A stretch of 37,493 nt of DNA, taken from an uncultured Clostridium sp. Lineage in GTDB: Bacteria > Bacillota > Clostridia > Lachnospirales > Lachnospiraceae. The position numbers and the translations under genes are program-made. Location of the stretch: positions 1-37,493 of the forward strand of contig CAUCIO010000003.1 of the NCBI GenBank assembly GCA_958442925.1, given 5' to 3'. Under the pieces are notes generated by a model that did not search any database, was not told where the DNA came from, and saw only the letters and a list, made by a program, of their open reading frames with translations. Below are positions 24,545 through 35,200 of the stretch, piece by piece (position 1 is the first letter of the stretch; every line of letters begins with the position of its first letter).

Positions 24545-27500
24545 AAGCCTTTTCCTCATGAAACTGGACAATACCAAGCTGCATACTGTCAGGACGCACC
24601 CGCAGCACCGGAAGCAGAACCTCACACTCATTTCCAATAGTCTCTGTTTTATCCGGAGAACAGAAGATTACCTGCAGCTTCTGCTGCCTCATAAAATTCA
24701 GCATCAATTTTACATTTCCCGGATCCATCTTGGCAAAGGGTTCGTCTATAAACACAAGTCTGGTAGAATTTACCCGCTGATTATAAATCATAAGCAGTGC
24801 TGAGGATAAAATCAGCAGATACGGGATCTGTACCTCCGCACCTGAGTTAAAGCCAGTCTGGCGTGACAGCTTTGCACGATCCAGAATCTGATTGCTTACT
24901 AAAATTTCGTAGGTCATATAATTCCGATAATCTGCAAAGCGGGCAATGGTTTCCTCGCTGTTTTTTTCTATAATCCGGTTAATAATTTTACGGAGTTCTT
25001 TTTCCAGACATTCTCCCTCTTCATCAGAAACAGAAGTAAACATGCCAAATGTCATCTGTCCGTCTGAGCTGCCTAACTGCTCCCGCTCTTCCAGATATCT
25101 GGCATACTCAATGATTTTTGCATATTCTGTACCATCTTTTACATAATGGACATCAAACTGATACTTGGCAGAGAAATCCAGCTTCACCAGTTCCCCATTG
25201 ATCTGCTTTAAATCTTCTCTGGCCTTTTCACAGTATTTTCGAATATTTAAGACAAATTCATTTTTAAAGATGTCCTCGTATCGTCTGGTCTGAGCATCCA
25301 GATCCTGACGGATTTCCTGAAGATTATCCATCCAGATCCGATCTTTTCTGGCCGCATAAAGTTCCCTTCCTTCTGTTCCAACGACCAGTTCGTTTCCTGG
25401 GTAACGACTGTTATAGGAAGCCTGTAGAGTAAAAAGTTCCTTTCTGTGCTGTTCAATGCTTCTGGTAATACGCCCTCTTGTTTCCTGTGCCAAAAGGCCG
25501 CCCTGAGCGCCGCCTGCCAGGAATTTTTCATAAATTTCTACTGCTTTCTGAACTACAGTGTAAGCATTTATTTCATATTCCCGGAAACGGCCTTCTTCTG
25601 CCTCAAGTTCCGCTGTTTTCTGCTGTCCTCTCCCCTCACACAGCCGGATTTCCGCTCCTAAACTGCTGTTTTCCTGCTCCAGATTCACTCTGAGCTGCTT
25701 TATCCCACTTTGTTCATCCTGAAGCCGCTGAACCAACTGACTCAGTTCTAAATATTCCCGATTATTTTTAAGTGCCTTCTCCAGCCGATTCATCTGGTTC
25801 TCTGATTCTGTACAAAGCCTTGATACTTCCTGATATTTCAATGGTGCTTCGTATGAATAGGAACGGAAAAAGGCTTTGTCTCCATTCAGCTGGTTCTTTC
25901 TGATTTCCAATTCTCTGCGTTTCACAAGCACAGCCTGCTTCTCATCACGAATGCGCCGAATCTCCTTTTCTGCACGAATCCGGTTCAATTCATAAATTTT
26001 CTGCCCCAGGTAATAAGAACCAATACGATCCAGACGGAGGAAATAACTGTCCATGGCCACAGACACTCTTCCTTCTTTGGAAATAGCATTTTCAAAATTA
26101 CGAACCTTCTGCAGTTCTGCAGCATGCATCCTTCCCAGCTGAAAGTCAAAATATCTCTTCGCCACCTCATTTTTAATTTCCAGCATATGCACCACTGAAT
26201 CTGCTTCTGGATTGATCTCTTTCCTCATCAGCAGCTTCGTATTAAACAAATGGGCGTATTTATGGGATGAGCGATTTAAAACGTCATCTGCTATGTCATA
26301 ATACTGGGGGTCTACCAGAATGCTGTACCGGCGTGGCCCAAGAAACGCCTCTATGGCATCCCGCCAGGTTTCATCTGACAGACTGATTACATACTCGCAG
26401 GCAAACTGAGCTCTGCTCCCAATCTTCCTCTGTTCAAACTCTCGGTTGATCTCATCCCGCAGTCCTACATAGTCTGGTATCCGGTCGTAAGTATTTCTAT
26501 GTTTTCCACAGTCTTCCAGAATTTTCTCCTGAATATTCAGCTTCCGGTCCAACTCTTTTGCAGCCTGGTTCAAGCGATCGATTTCTCGAATTTTCTCGTC
26601 ATAAGCCTGTTCTACAAGCTGCTTCAGTCCATCTGCTGCAAATTCCTTCTCAGCCGATGAATAGTCGCTTTCGCAAAGAGATGACAGAATCTCCTTTTTC
26701 TCTACGGTTTGTCCTTCTACCATAAAACTGTGAAGAATTTCGCTGACTTTCGTCTGAAAATCCTCCAGCTCCCGGCATTTCGCCCACCATTCTCCCTTTT
26801 CTTTTTTTAGTAAGGCCAGCCGCCCCCGTTCTTCCTCCACCATTCTGGCGCCGTCCATCTGGCTTAAACTGACTTTTGCCTGAACCAGACGATTATCCAG
26901 CTCATTTAACCGTTCATCTAAAATCTGAAGATTCTGGCTGACCTCTTCCTGCTTTTTCTCTGCCTCTTCTTTTTTCTTCTCCAGCGCCTCTATGCCGGCC
27001 CTAAGGTCTTTTTTCTTTTTGTAAACAATCTTAATATCGTCAGATAAAAGCCTGTTGGACTCGCTCTCAAAAGTATCGTACTCTCCCAGAATATGCTCCA
27101 GTTCCTCAATCTCTTCCTGAACCACATGAAAGGTATGATTCAGCCGTTCAATGTTATTTTTAGCTTCGATCAGCTTGCTGAAATCTACATTTTTCTCTTC
27201 CAGAACACTTTCCCGGATAAAACGATCAATTTTGGCTTCCGGATCATAAGACATGATTCCCCGCAGCTTTCTAAGATAGGTTGGCATCTGATTGATGCCG
27301 AGTTTCAATCCCGTCATCTGCATAAACTTTGGCAGTCCCTGTTCCCGGTTTAACAGCGTAAGCTTATATTGTTTCTGAAGCTCTGCAGCACTGTATGGCA
27401 TGAGAATACCTTCCATCTCATAGGTATGGTTTATCTCTTCCATTGATTTTCTGTCAATCGCATAGCGATAGGTCTGATAATTGTTGGAAGCATTCGTTTC

Positions 27501-27839
27501 AATTACCACGCCAAGAAGGAAAATTTTTTCCTCTGCCTGATCGAAGAATTCCAGCACAATATGACTGTATACATTGGGCACCTTCTCCGGCGGCCGCATA
27601 TAGGTTCCTGCAGTAGCGTCCAAAAGACCTCTGGTGTAGGAGGAAACGGTCCGGCTGCCCTTTCCTTCGGAAGATTTATTAAATACCGTATCGCCATAAG
27701 CTGCATATTTGATAGCATCTAGCATAGCAGATTTACCATTTCCGTTTTTTCCTGCAATCAGCGTAAAAAAGCCAATCGGCGCTGTTACATTGGCAAAACC
27801 ATACCAGTTGATCAGGCGAACTTTTTTCAGTAAGATCAT
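24531..27839 (-). CDS. jetC: Wadjet SMC-like ATPase JetC
   Basis: 1102 residues, the motor of the Wadjet complex (MukB-like SMC). The Walker A motif GKNGNGKS lies at 30-37. Two long charged coiled-coil arms follow (about 230-420 and 640-800) around a central hinge region. The C-terminal ATPase half has the signature-like NSGAEVQIPYLLILSSALLMIY and the Walker B block RLVFIDEPFAKMDPGNV with the catalytic Glu, then VIFCSPDKTE. SMC ATPases extrude DNA loops and in Wadjet sense small circular DNA. Its ATG overlaps the jetB stop by four bases (ATGA) and its end overlaps jetD. Length and motifs look intact. Confidence 0.92.
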   Translation of the reverse strand: MILLKKVRLINWYGFANVTAPIGFFTLIAGKNGNGKSAMLDAIKYAAYGDTVFNKSSEGKGSRTVSSYTRGLLDATAGTYMRPPEKVPNVYSHIVLEFFDQAEEKIFLLGVVIETNASNNYQTYRYAIDRKSMEEINHTYEMEGILMPYSAAELQKQYKLTLLNREQGLPKFMQMTGLKLGINQMPTYLRKLRGIMSYDPEAKIDRFIRESVLEEKNVDFSKLIEAKNNIERLNHTFHVVQEEIEELEHILGEYDTFESESNRLLSDDIKIVYKKKKDLRAGIEALEKKKEEAEKKQEEVSQNLQILDERLNELDNRLVQAKVSLSQMDGARMVEEERGRLALLKKEKGEWWAKCRELEDFQTKVSEILHSFMVEGQTVEKKEILSSLCESDYSSAEKEFAADGLKQLVEQAYDEKIREIDRLNQAAKELDRKLNIQEKILEDCGKHRNTYDRIPDYVGLRDEINREFEQRKIGSRAQFACEYVISLSDETWRDAIEAFLGPRRYSILVDPQYYDIADDVLNRSSHKYAHLFNTKLLMRKEINPEADSVVHMLEIKNEVAKRYFDFQLGRMHAAELQKVRNFENAISKEGRVSVAMDSYFLRLDRIGSYYLGQKIYELNRIRAEKEIRRIRDEKQAVLVKRRELEIRKNQLNGDKAFFRSYSYEAPLKYQEVSRLCTESENQMNRLEKALKNNREYLELSQLVQRLQDEQSGIKQLRVNLEQENSSLGAEIRLCEGRGQQKTAELEAEEGRFREYEINAYTVVQKAVEIYEKFLAGGAQGGLLAQETRGRITRSIEQHRKELFTLQASYNSRYPGNELVVGTEGRELYAARKDRIWMDNLQEIRQDLDAQTRRYEDIFKNEFVLNIRKYCEKAREDLKQINGELVKLDFSAKYQFDVHYVKDGTEYAKIIEYARYLEEREQLGSSDGQMTFGMFTSVSDEEGECLEKELRKIINRIIEKNSEETIARFADYRNYMTYEILVSNQILDRAKLSRQTGFNSGAEVQIPYLLILSSALLMIYNQRVNSTRLVFIDEPFAKMDPGNVKLMLNFMRQQKLQVIFCSPDKTETIGNECEVLLPVLRVRPDSMQLGIVQFHEEKAYENI

Positions 27840-28504
27840 TCTTCTTCCTCCTCAAAATCTTCTGGTTCTATGTCCTGCTGCTCATCCGTTTTTTCGGCCT
27901 CTGCCGTCTTTTCGGCCTCTCCATCCTCTTTCAGATATTCTCCTGCAACCGTTTTAAACTGAGGGAGATCCCAGCCAAACTGAAGGGAGGGATATAGCTG
28001 AATCTTCATGTCCTCTCCTTCTTCCTCCTCGGAATAATTGATCAGACTATACTTTTTAAACAGCTTGAACGCAGCATTTAATTCTGTCCGGACGACAAGC
28101 ACTCCATAATTACGAATTTTATCAATTAAATCTCCCTTGGTAACAAAATTCCCCTCATTGCAGCCCAGATTTTCCAGATATACTTTCCAGAGTACCAGAA
28201 GCAGATGATACTGCAAGTTAGTAAATGTCACTACATTGGCTCGTTTGAGACCAACTGTTTCCATATCCGCCTCGCTGGCAATCAGCATTGCTACACCCGC
28301 CTTATCATCCACTAAAAGGTCAAACCCGATCATACGAAGATATTCAGAAATATCCTGCCGGTTCGATTCTCTGGAAACAAAATCATACAGTTTTCCATCT
28401 CTCTCCTGAAGAATAAAAGTAGACTCCAGGAGTTTTCGAATACATTTCTTAAACAGGAGTCCGTTTTCCTCCTTCACAGTTATATGCAGACTGATATCAC
28501 TCAT
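27836..28504 (-). CDS. jetB: Wadjet KITE subunit JetB (DUF4194-type)
   Basis: A 222-residue winged-helix protein, the MukE-like (KITE) subunit that bridges the kleisin JetA and the SMC JetC. DUF4194 features are visible in the N-terminal LLFKKCIRKLLESTFIL, the central ISEYLRMIGFDLLVDDKAGVAML and the block LQYHLLLVLWKVYLEN followed by a helix-turn-helix-like KGDLIDKIRNYGV. The C terminus is an acidic Glu-rich tail (about 200-222), probably flexible. It overlaps jetA by 8 bases and jetC by 4; GAGG lies 8 bases before the ATG. The assignment is supported by gene order as well as sequence. Confidence 0.88.
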   Translation of the reverse strand: MSDISLHITVKEENGLLFKKCIRKLLESTFILQERDGKLYDFVSRESNRQDISEYLRMIGFDLLVDDKAGVAMLIASEADMETVGLKRANVVTFTNLQYHLLLVLWKVYLENLGCNEGNFVTKGDLIDKIRNYGVLVVRTELNAAFKLFKKYSLINYSEEEEGEDMKIQLYPSLQFGWDLPQFKTVAGEYLKEDGEAEKTAEAEKTDEQQDIEPEDFEEEEE

Positions 28505-29912
28505 ATTTCTTCCTCTTTATCTTAATCCGGCTGATTGCCGCAACTTCCGTTTCCACTGTACCTTCTTCAAAAACCACATCATAGGGAAATCCCACAGAAC
28601 CGGAATAAATGATACTGGAAGCGATCATCATGGCATCCTCTCTTGTCCGGACGCCCCACTCCTCCACTGACACCTGCCCCTTATCCGGAATTTTCTCATC
28701 CAGATAATCCTTTACCCGGTCCATACTGTACCGATCCGGTATCGCTGTCAAAAGTTCATCTGTCAGACGCAGTTTCTCCTCCATAGACAGTTCATCCGAT
28801 GGAATCCCTGCATTTTTTGTATTCGGATTTGCCTTTTTCCGCCGTTCAAAGGACTTTCGGCTTATATAGCCAACCTGCAGCTGACGATAGCTTTGAGAAA
28901 TCTGCTGTATCACAGTATCCCGCCCTTCTTCATCCAAGTCCTTTATAAAAAGCAGCAGTCGATTCAGCACACTTTCCAGATTGGTACCGTTGTTTAAAAC
29001 CATCATCATGCGAACGGAATAGAGATTATAATACGTATTGATTTTCTTATCAATATAGCCCACTGTCTGATCATATTCCAGACTGATAAAACTGTCCAGC
29101 TCCGCAAATTGGCGGTTAATTTTCTCCTTCGCCTGAAACTCGTCCACATTTTTAAGTTCTCTATATTCCCTTATCATCTGCTCATATAATTTGGAATCCC
29201 TCAATTTTCGAAGCATACGCTCAATACTGGCAATATAGGATGGAATCAAGCCACTCTTTTTTATAAAAAAGTAATCATTAAAAAAACGCTTCAGCAGTTC
29301 GTCTTTCAGTAAAAACTGTCCCAGACTATTGGCATCCGACATCTTTGTCACTGCACGCATAATTTCCTGAACACTGTCTTTTAAAATCAGAAGCTCATTT
29401 TTCAGATCACATTCATTTTCAATCAGGGGAAGCAAGATATTGGAATACGGCCGAATTGCCCGGACGCTGTCTTTTCCGAATGAGGACTTTAATATTTCAT
29501 AGATAGAAAAAATGTGGTTTGTGATTGCGCTGTTGGAATTCAAGTCAAAAATTTTATGTATCGCATCCACCAGTTTTCGGCAATAGGCCGAAACGGACGC
29601 AATATTATCCCCACTGCGCCCAATTTCCTGGGGCGTTATCCACCCGCAGGCACGAAAATAACGGAGAATGGAGGAAGCGTTTTCCTGAGGTGTCCGCCTG
29701 CTGCTGACCTCCTCTCCAATATTCTCCGTCTCTATAGAATACATGCAATTCTGCAGGTAAAGAATCAAACAGTTTCTGGCATCTGCCTCGTACAATACCG
29801 GAATTTCTTTTGATTTTTCAATCAGCAGACTGATACACTCAAAATAAATCTCCCGGTTCTGGCAGCAAAAGGGATTGAAAAATTTATCATTGATCGTTTC
29901 AAAAAACGGCAT
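28497..29912 (-). CDS. jetA: Wadjet kleisin-like subunit JetA (DUF5716-like)
   Basis: 471 residues, first gene of the operon and the place of the MukF-like kleisin. The N-terminal half is winged-helix-like and helical (FFETINDKFFNPF at the start), the middle has a long helical run (about 220-330), and the C terminus, with RTREDAMMIASSIIYS, resembles the JetA family of Firmicutes that I recall as DUF5716 rather than the DUF3375 JetA of type I Wadjet. The type call is thus non-type-I, with moderate confidence. AGGGGG lies before the ATG. A TATAAT -10 box is at 29951-29956. Confidence 0.82.
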   Translation of the reverse strand: MPFFETINDKFFNPFCCQNREIYFECISLLIEKSKEIPVLYEADARNCLILYLQNCMYSIETENIGEEVSSRRTPQENASSILRYFRACGWITPQEIGRSGDNIASVSAYCRKLVDAIHKIFDLNSNSAITNHIFSIYEILKSSFGKDSVRAIRPYSNILLPLIENECDLKNELLILKDSVQEIMRAVTKMSDANSLGQFLLKDELLKRFFNDYFFIKKSGLIPSYIASIERMLRKLRDSKLYEQMIREYRELKNVDEFQAKEKINRQFAELDSFISLEYDQTVGYIDKKINTYYNLYSVRMMMVLNNGTNLESVLNRLLLFIKDLDEEGRDTVIQQISQSYRQLQVGYISRKSFERRKKANPNTKNAGIPSDELSMEEKLRLTDELLTAIPDRYSMDRVKDYLDEKIPDKGQVSVEEWGVRTREDAMMIASSIIYSGSVGFPYDVVFEEGTVETEVAAISRIKIKRKKYE

Positions 29913-29940
29913 CTCTCTACCCCCTACTATATTTTCCTGT

Positions 29941-29960
29941 GTTATATCAAATTATATCAA
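29941..29960 (-). promoter_or_regulatory. candidate -10 region of the jetABCD operon, with tandem repeat
   Basis: TTATATCAAA occurs twice in tandem (29942-29950 with its neighbour to 29960). Read leftward this gives TATAAT at 29951-29956 and a second TATAAC-type box 10 bases on. No good -35 box is found at normal spacing. The jetA start lies about 39 bases downstream. The tandem repeat may be a protein site or chance. Confidence 0.35.
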
Positions 29961-30116
29961 ATTGCTAAAAAGACAGCCAGTCCTGAATTTTATAATCGTT
30001 TGGATTTTCACATCGGCTCCACAATACATTCTGTATGTGTTGAGGGTGTGATAAAGATTCCCGAAGGCAGAATTTCTTCCTAGTGGACACCTGTTTTTTA
30101 CCATTTCAGAAACGAA
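29961..30116. other. gap with no recognisable gene upstream of jetA
   Basis: The stretch between jetA and the RhuM remnant holds no gene I can name. On the minus strand a frame of about 43 codons is open, with a plausible C-terminal tail ending DYKIQDWLSF, possibly a relic. An imperfect inverted repeat of the type CACAATACA/TGTATGTGTTG lies near 30020-30042. Confidence 0.3.
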
Positions 30117-30858
30117 TTATTCCTTTACTGTTTCTTCCGCTTCAAGTAAGAACCTATCATAATCAGATACAAATACCCTATCCTGCACAATCCGGTATTT
30201 TTCAAATTCTGTTTCTGCATAAAGTTTAGCCTGCTCTGCACTGTTCTTTCCCGCATCTGTTAGAATTTCATTTCCATACTGTCTGAAAAAAATGTCTTGT
30301 GGTCTTCGCATCTTTATCATAATCGAAGGCAGTAGCATATAAATCCGTTACTTTCTGATAAAACTTACGCTCGGAAAGACGAATTTCGCGGATATTCTGT
30401 AACTGTCGCTCAAAATATTCATCCGTAAACATATGGCTCTTTTTCAAGCGTTCTTTATCCATTGTCCAACCCTGAATCGTATAATCTTTGACAATTTAAC
30501 CTGCCCATTTACGAAATCTAACCGCCTGGTCATTATTTACTTTGAATCCAACTGCAATAATTGCCTGTAAATTATAATGCTTGGTATTATAAGATTTCCC
30601 GTCAGCTGCAGTTATTAAGTATTTCTTAATAACTGATTCTTCCATTAATTCACCATCTTCAAAAATACGTTTCAAATGCTGATTGATTGCTGATACCGAC
30701 ACATCGTACAACATAGCCATCATCTTTTGCGTCAGCCAGATATTTTCATTCTCATACCGCAGTTCAAAGCTATCTGCCTAGTCTCCCACTGAAGCCACAT
30801 AAGTTAAATATTCCGCTGCAGAACTATGTATTGTAATTTCCTTCTTTGTTCTTGCCAT
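30117..30858 (-). pseudogene. RhuM-family gene, inactivated
   Basis: The start MARTKKEITIHSS and following RhuM-type residues read in one frame from ATG 30858, but the frame has TAG at codon 27 (30778-30780), TAA at codon 121 (30496-30498) and TGA at codon 197 (30268-30270). Between the stops the protein is recognisable: ENIWLTQKMMAMLYDVS, HYNLQAIIAVGFKVN, VKDYTIQGWTMD, DEYFERQLQNIREIRLSERK. Past codon 196 the frame shifts and only the C terminus remains (EILTDAGKNSAEQAK to the end), so roughly 110 residues are deleted. RhuM proteins are DNA-binding-like accessory proteins of defence and mobile loci, with no firm function. The gene is clearly dead. Confidence 0.85.
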
Positions 30859-30916
30859 CTAACCTCTCCCCTGTATCATTTACACAATAATTATTTGGAC
30901 AATAAAACAACATCCG

Positions 30917-32263
30917 TTATCCATTCAATTTTTCCATCTTGATTAAATAATTTGCACTTAATCGAATATGCTTATAGCCACTTTCTAATCCTCCATTAAT
31001 TCGAGTGAACAATGGTACTGGCTTTTCATCAGCCGAAAATGTAACAGAGTGGAGAATATATGACATATCCTTTTTCATACAAATATAATCAAGTGCAATT
31101 TCAATCATCGTTTTTCTTCCCTCATGATACGGATTACGTATTTCTATTTCATAAAGATTACCCTGAAAATGCCTTGCTTTTTTCAAAGGAAGAAATATGT
31201 ATTCTTTTCCTGCATCCGTAAAAACCAAGCCTACAGTACCTGCCATGCTATTGAGTATTCTAAGGATTGTGCTGGGTTCTTTATAAATCTGTTCATCCGA
31301 GGGAATGGTAAAACTATTATGTTTTGCCTGTTCAATGTATTTCCAATCCATCAAAATTCTAGACGGTATATTACCACTTAATACATTTAACTGGGCACCT
31401 ATGTAATTTATACAATCTTCGATATCGATTCGTTCCCAATAATAATGTTTTGTTGCCTTCTCCATTAAACGGTGCAATGGCTCTGCTGTTTCAATCTGAA
31501 GCCTTTCTTTATCGATATAAATATCCTCGCGATTTCTTGAGTATTCTGCCGAAAATCCATTATTATTACAATTAATTACCATCCAAATTGTTTTTGCATA
31601 CAAATAAACATCAGATTTTCGGTAATCTATACCATCAATTTTCTCAACTGACTGAAGTTCCGGTGGACGAATTGCCTGCGGTCCTAAGCGATCATTCACC
31701 TCTGTTATGTGTTCATCAGTATCATCTATATTCCAAATAAGACCAAAATCAGATAGTCTCAATTCTCCATCTAATATCAAAAGATTCTTTGGCTTAATAT
31801 CTCTGTGTGCAAATCCAAGTTCGTGTAATTCCCTTATACAATTTCCCAAATAAAGCATCTGAGTCATTTTTTGCAAAACAGAGAAGTTTTTCGGGTTATA
31901 TTGTTCTGCTTTAGGCATTAAATACCATAATACCTCTGGATCTTCTTCACAGTATACTGAAGTATCATATATAGGAACAATTCCTCCAACTTTCTCTTGA
32001 AAAGAAAGAACTTTCTCGATTTCTTTTTTAAACCGCAGTTTTCTCTTTCTCAATTCTTTCTCTTCTTTTGGTATTACATCTAAAAACTTAATGGCATAAC
32101 CGCCTTTTTGTAATAATAAATTGCCTCCTTCGATAATATCAGCAGCAAAAACACTTCCATTTCCCCCGCTTCCGATCTTTCCCTTAACAAGATACGTCCC
32201 ATATTTTCCCTCCACTTTCAAACCTGTTCTGAAAGAGCTATTAGTACCAGCCATTTTCCGCAT
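30917..32263 (-). CDS. Ser/Thr protein kinase with extra C-terminal domain
   Basis: 448 residues. The kinase domain is complete: Gly-rich loop GSGGNGSV (31-38), catalytic Lys59 in YAIKF, Glu81 as likely helix-C partner, catalytic loop HRDIKPKN (153-160), DFG at 172-174, then RPPE (199-202) in place of APE and SDVY (217-220). Kinase homology ends near 285. The last 160 residues form a separate alpha/beta region that I cannot assign, and no membrane segment or PASTA repeat is present, so this is not a PrkC-type cell-wall kinase. It overlaps the upstream 1240-residue gene by 23 bases, so the two are coupled. GC is far below that of the core genes. Confidence 0.85.
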   Translation of the reverse strand: MRKMAGTNSSFRTGLKVEGKYGTYLVKGKIGSGGNGSVFAADIIEGGNLLLQKGGYAIKFLDVIPKEEKELRKRKLRFKKEIEKVLSFQEKVGGIVPIYDTSVYCEEDPEVLWYLMPKAEQYNPKNFSVLQKMTQMLYLGNCIRELHELGFAHRDIKPKNLLILDGELRLSDFGLIWNIDDTDEHITEVNDRLGPQAIRPPELQSVEKIDGIDYRKSDVYLYAKTIWMVINCNNNGFSAEYSRNREDIYIDKERLQIETAEPLHRLMEKATKHYYWERIDIEDCINYIGAQLNVLSGNIPSRILMDWKYIEQAKHNSFTIPSDEQIYKEPSTILRILNSMAGTVGLVFTDAGKEYIFLPLKKARHFQGNLYEIEIRNPYHEGRKTMIEIALDYICMKKDMSYILHSVTFSADEKPVPLFTRINGGLESGYKHIRLSANYLIKMEKLNG

Positions 32264-35200
32264 CTATCCTTTCTCTTTCAGATTCTTTTTTATAGCCTTC
32301 ATACAATCCATAAAAAATCTTTGCAGTCTGAGGATAATATGGCTCTAAATACTGAGCATTCTTTTTAAACTCCACCGCCATCCTAAGTTCTGCTTTTCCT
32401 GCAGAAGGAGTGAATACGCCACGACGATTATATACAGCTGTCTGATAACGGCTGCTCATCTTATTATCACCATACTTCTCAATCATGTTTCTAACTGCTT
32501 CACATGGTTCATGCCCATCCGCACCTAGTGGAGAAAATGAGAACAAACGTCCAAGAGTGCTAGTAAACAAACTTTCTTGATCATTCTCAATCAACAATTG
32601 TCTATATTTCTCTACCCACTGTTCTAACTTGTCTTCTGATACTTCTCCGTTATTTTCCATTGGACAAAATTGAGCCTTCTCGTAAATCATATACATATTA
32701 TGAATATATGTTTGATCCTTCAAATGCTTTTCTACTGTGTCATGATCTTTTTTAAATACTACATTTATAATTTGTGCAAATAATTCTGGGGACTTCTTAA
32801 TCATATGGCGGAGGCATTTCATATTCTTCCAATCCAACAAATTCATAAACATAATCTCAATCTGGGCAATTCTGGTACATTTTTTCGGTTCATCAATATA
32901 AGCTCTTTGAATTACACCTACTAGCTGTTCAACATAATAACCTGTCATCTGATCGCCTTCAGAGTGTGGCATGCTCTCAATATCTTCAAAACACTTAAAA
33001 ATCTGCTCCGCTGACAATGGATTTCGATAGTGAATTCGATGAATCTGAGCCAAATACACATCAAGAACAGCATATTTTTTACATTCTTCTAATACCCAAA
33101 AATTATTGTACTCATCACAGTAAAAACAATTTTTCCAAAATTCTTTTTTTATTGGTTCTGGTGCAAATGTAACAAGAGGAACTTCTTTGGTTCTGCGTGC
33201 TTCCACCTTATAGATTTCTGCTAAAACTTCAATCGAACAACCATCACTTGACAAACTATCGATAATTGTTTTGTATGGTAAATATTCATTGTCTTCTATG
33301 CTTCCTAAATAGTCAACTGCAATTGTACCTGATTTCTGAACTGATAATAAATTTTTAAATGTTTCAAAATCCCATTTTCCTTCATTCCAATACTTAGCCA
33401 GATAAATTCCCAAAGGTGAATATGATTCTTGAGCACAAACTTTCGCCAATATGTTTAAGTCATAGTCAAACGATTGAAATTCCATTAGTTTATCTTGAAT
33501 TAGTTTTTGTTTAGCTACTTCATTATCTTCTCTTCCTCCTTCTTGCTCATAAGGAACAGGATGAAGAAGTGGATAGTCATGATCATTTACAAACAAATAA
33601 GCATATTCATATTCGGGAGTTTTAATATTAATTTTATTAAGAAGGTTTTCGTATTCAACAATTTTCTCTTCAGACATTGCCCACTCTGAAGACGTAAAAT
33701 ATCTATGTCGATAGATAAGATGTCGAATCTCATTTTTAATCCTCATTACTTCTTCATCAGACATTTGACCAAGTTCATACAAAAGTTGTTCAAAAACATT
33801 TTTTCTTAATTCTTCAGGAAAACATTCTGCTAAAGCAAATATTCTCTTCCAACGTTCTACCGAGAAATCCATATGCTTTATCAGAAGTTCAAAATATCCC
33901 AAATGTGTCTTTCTCATTTCAGCTATAGTAGTCACTTGGGCTATTTCATGCTCCCTATATTTTGGCGATAACAGTTCTCCAACTATATTTTTCCTACTAT
34001 CTATAGCTGAATATAAGTATTCCCAAGTATTGCAATAATCAATATCAAACGCAATTTCAGCTGCTGCTATTTTTTCTTCTGCGGTCTGAAGAGAAGAAAA
34101 ATTCATCCATGTACAAAATATTTTTGCAAAAATATCTTTAGGAGAGTTCGATTTATATTCAAAATGATAAGAGTCTAATTTCAAAAGCCATCGAAATGCC
34201 GGCCAAAAATACTCTTTCTGACAAAGGAATTCTTCAACTCCCCACAAAATATCAATATAAGCATTTCTTCCAAAAAGGATGTCGTTTGATTGATTCTGAA
34301 ATAGAGATAAAAACCCTGTATCTCCATTCAATTCGTTTTCAAGTCTTTCCAATGTAGCTACTGGAGATATTTCACAAAGTTCTCTCCAGAATTTAGATAT
34401 ATAAATCCATTGTTTTTCGGTTTTTACATCCTTTAACACTTCTGCAACTAAATCGTTTAGGGCTAATTGCACTTCTTTGTCATTCTGATATGCCCCTTCA
34501 ATAAGTAACGTTTTTAACATACCTTTTCGTATTGTTTCAGACCAAAATAACCTTTCACCCTTTAATCTTGCTTTCAATCTTTCACGGCTATCATAAGTAA
34601 AAAGATTCTCCGATTCATTGAGGACCTCCAATACTGCTACGACAAATGATTTCCAAATTGTTTCGTTGGTTAAAACATTAAGATAGCTCCAGACATTTTC
34701 TGTACTTGCCAAATAATATGAGATAGCTTCGTTACTCTTAAACATGTATAGAAGAGGATCTTCTCCCTTTGCATATGGAAGGACCTCTTCTAGGAATCTG
34801 TCATATGAATCACCATACAAGGATTCAATGATTAATTTATCACCTTCGATTTCTTCCCAACTTCCAATTAAGAGACAAGTTTTTTTTGCTCTATCACTAA
34901 TACTGTCTAGCCAAGAAGGTAATTTTAAATATTCTCCTCTAAACAACTGTTTTTTTATCTGGATATATAAACCATGAGTATCCGCTAAAAGAGTATAAAC
35001 CTTGTCGTACTCCATTCCTGCTTCTTTTAAACATTTTGACAATGTATCATATGTCCTTGGACGCAGTTCTAAAACATGCTTGTTAAATACCGGCATATTT
35101 TCATCTATCACAAAAATATTTGTGTTATTCTCAATTGCTATAATTTCTTCTGCATAGAACCAAGGGATATACACATTTCCTTCATTACCTAATGCAAGAA

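Noticed and set aside
24545..24637. Longer JetD N terminus (31 extra residues with several Cys)
   Set aside because: This stretch overlaps jetC coding sequence in another frame and has no ribosome site. GAGG lies 9 bases before the ATG at 24544, and homologous JetD proteins start with this kind of sequence.
24946..25693. Rightward open frames over jetC
   Set aside because: Antisense shadows of the coiled-coil coding region, with no motif and no start signal.
29941..30000. A full sigma-A promoter for jetABCD
   Set aside because: A good TATAAT exists, but no -35 box is found at 16-18 bases, so only a -10 candidate is reported.
30496..30723. A small DNA-binding protein gene of 75 codons
   Set aside because: It is an internal piece of the broken RhuM reading frame between two in-frame stops.
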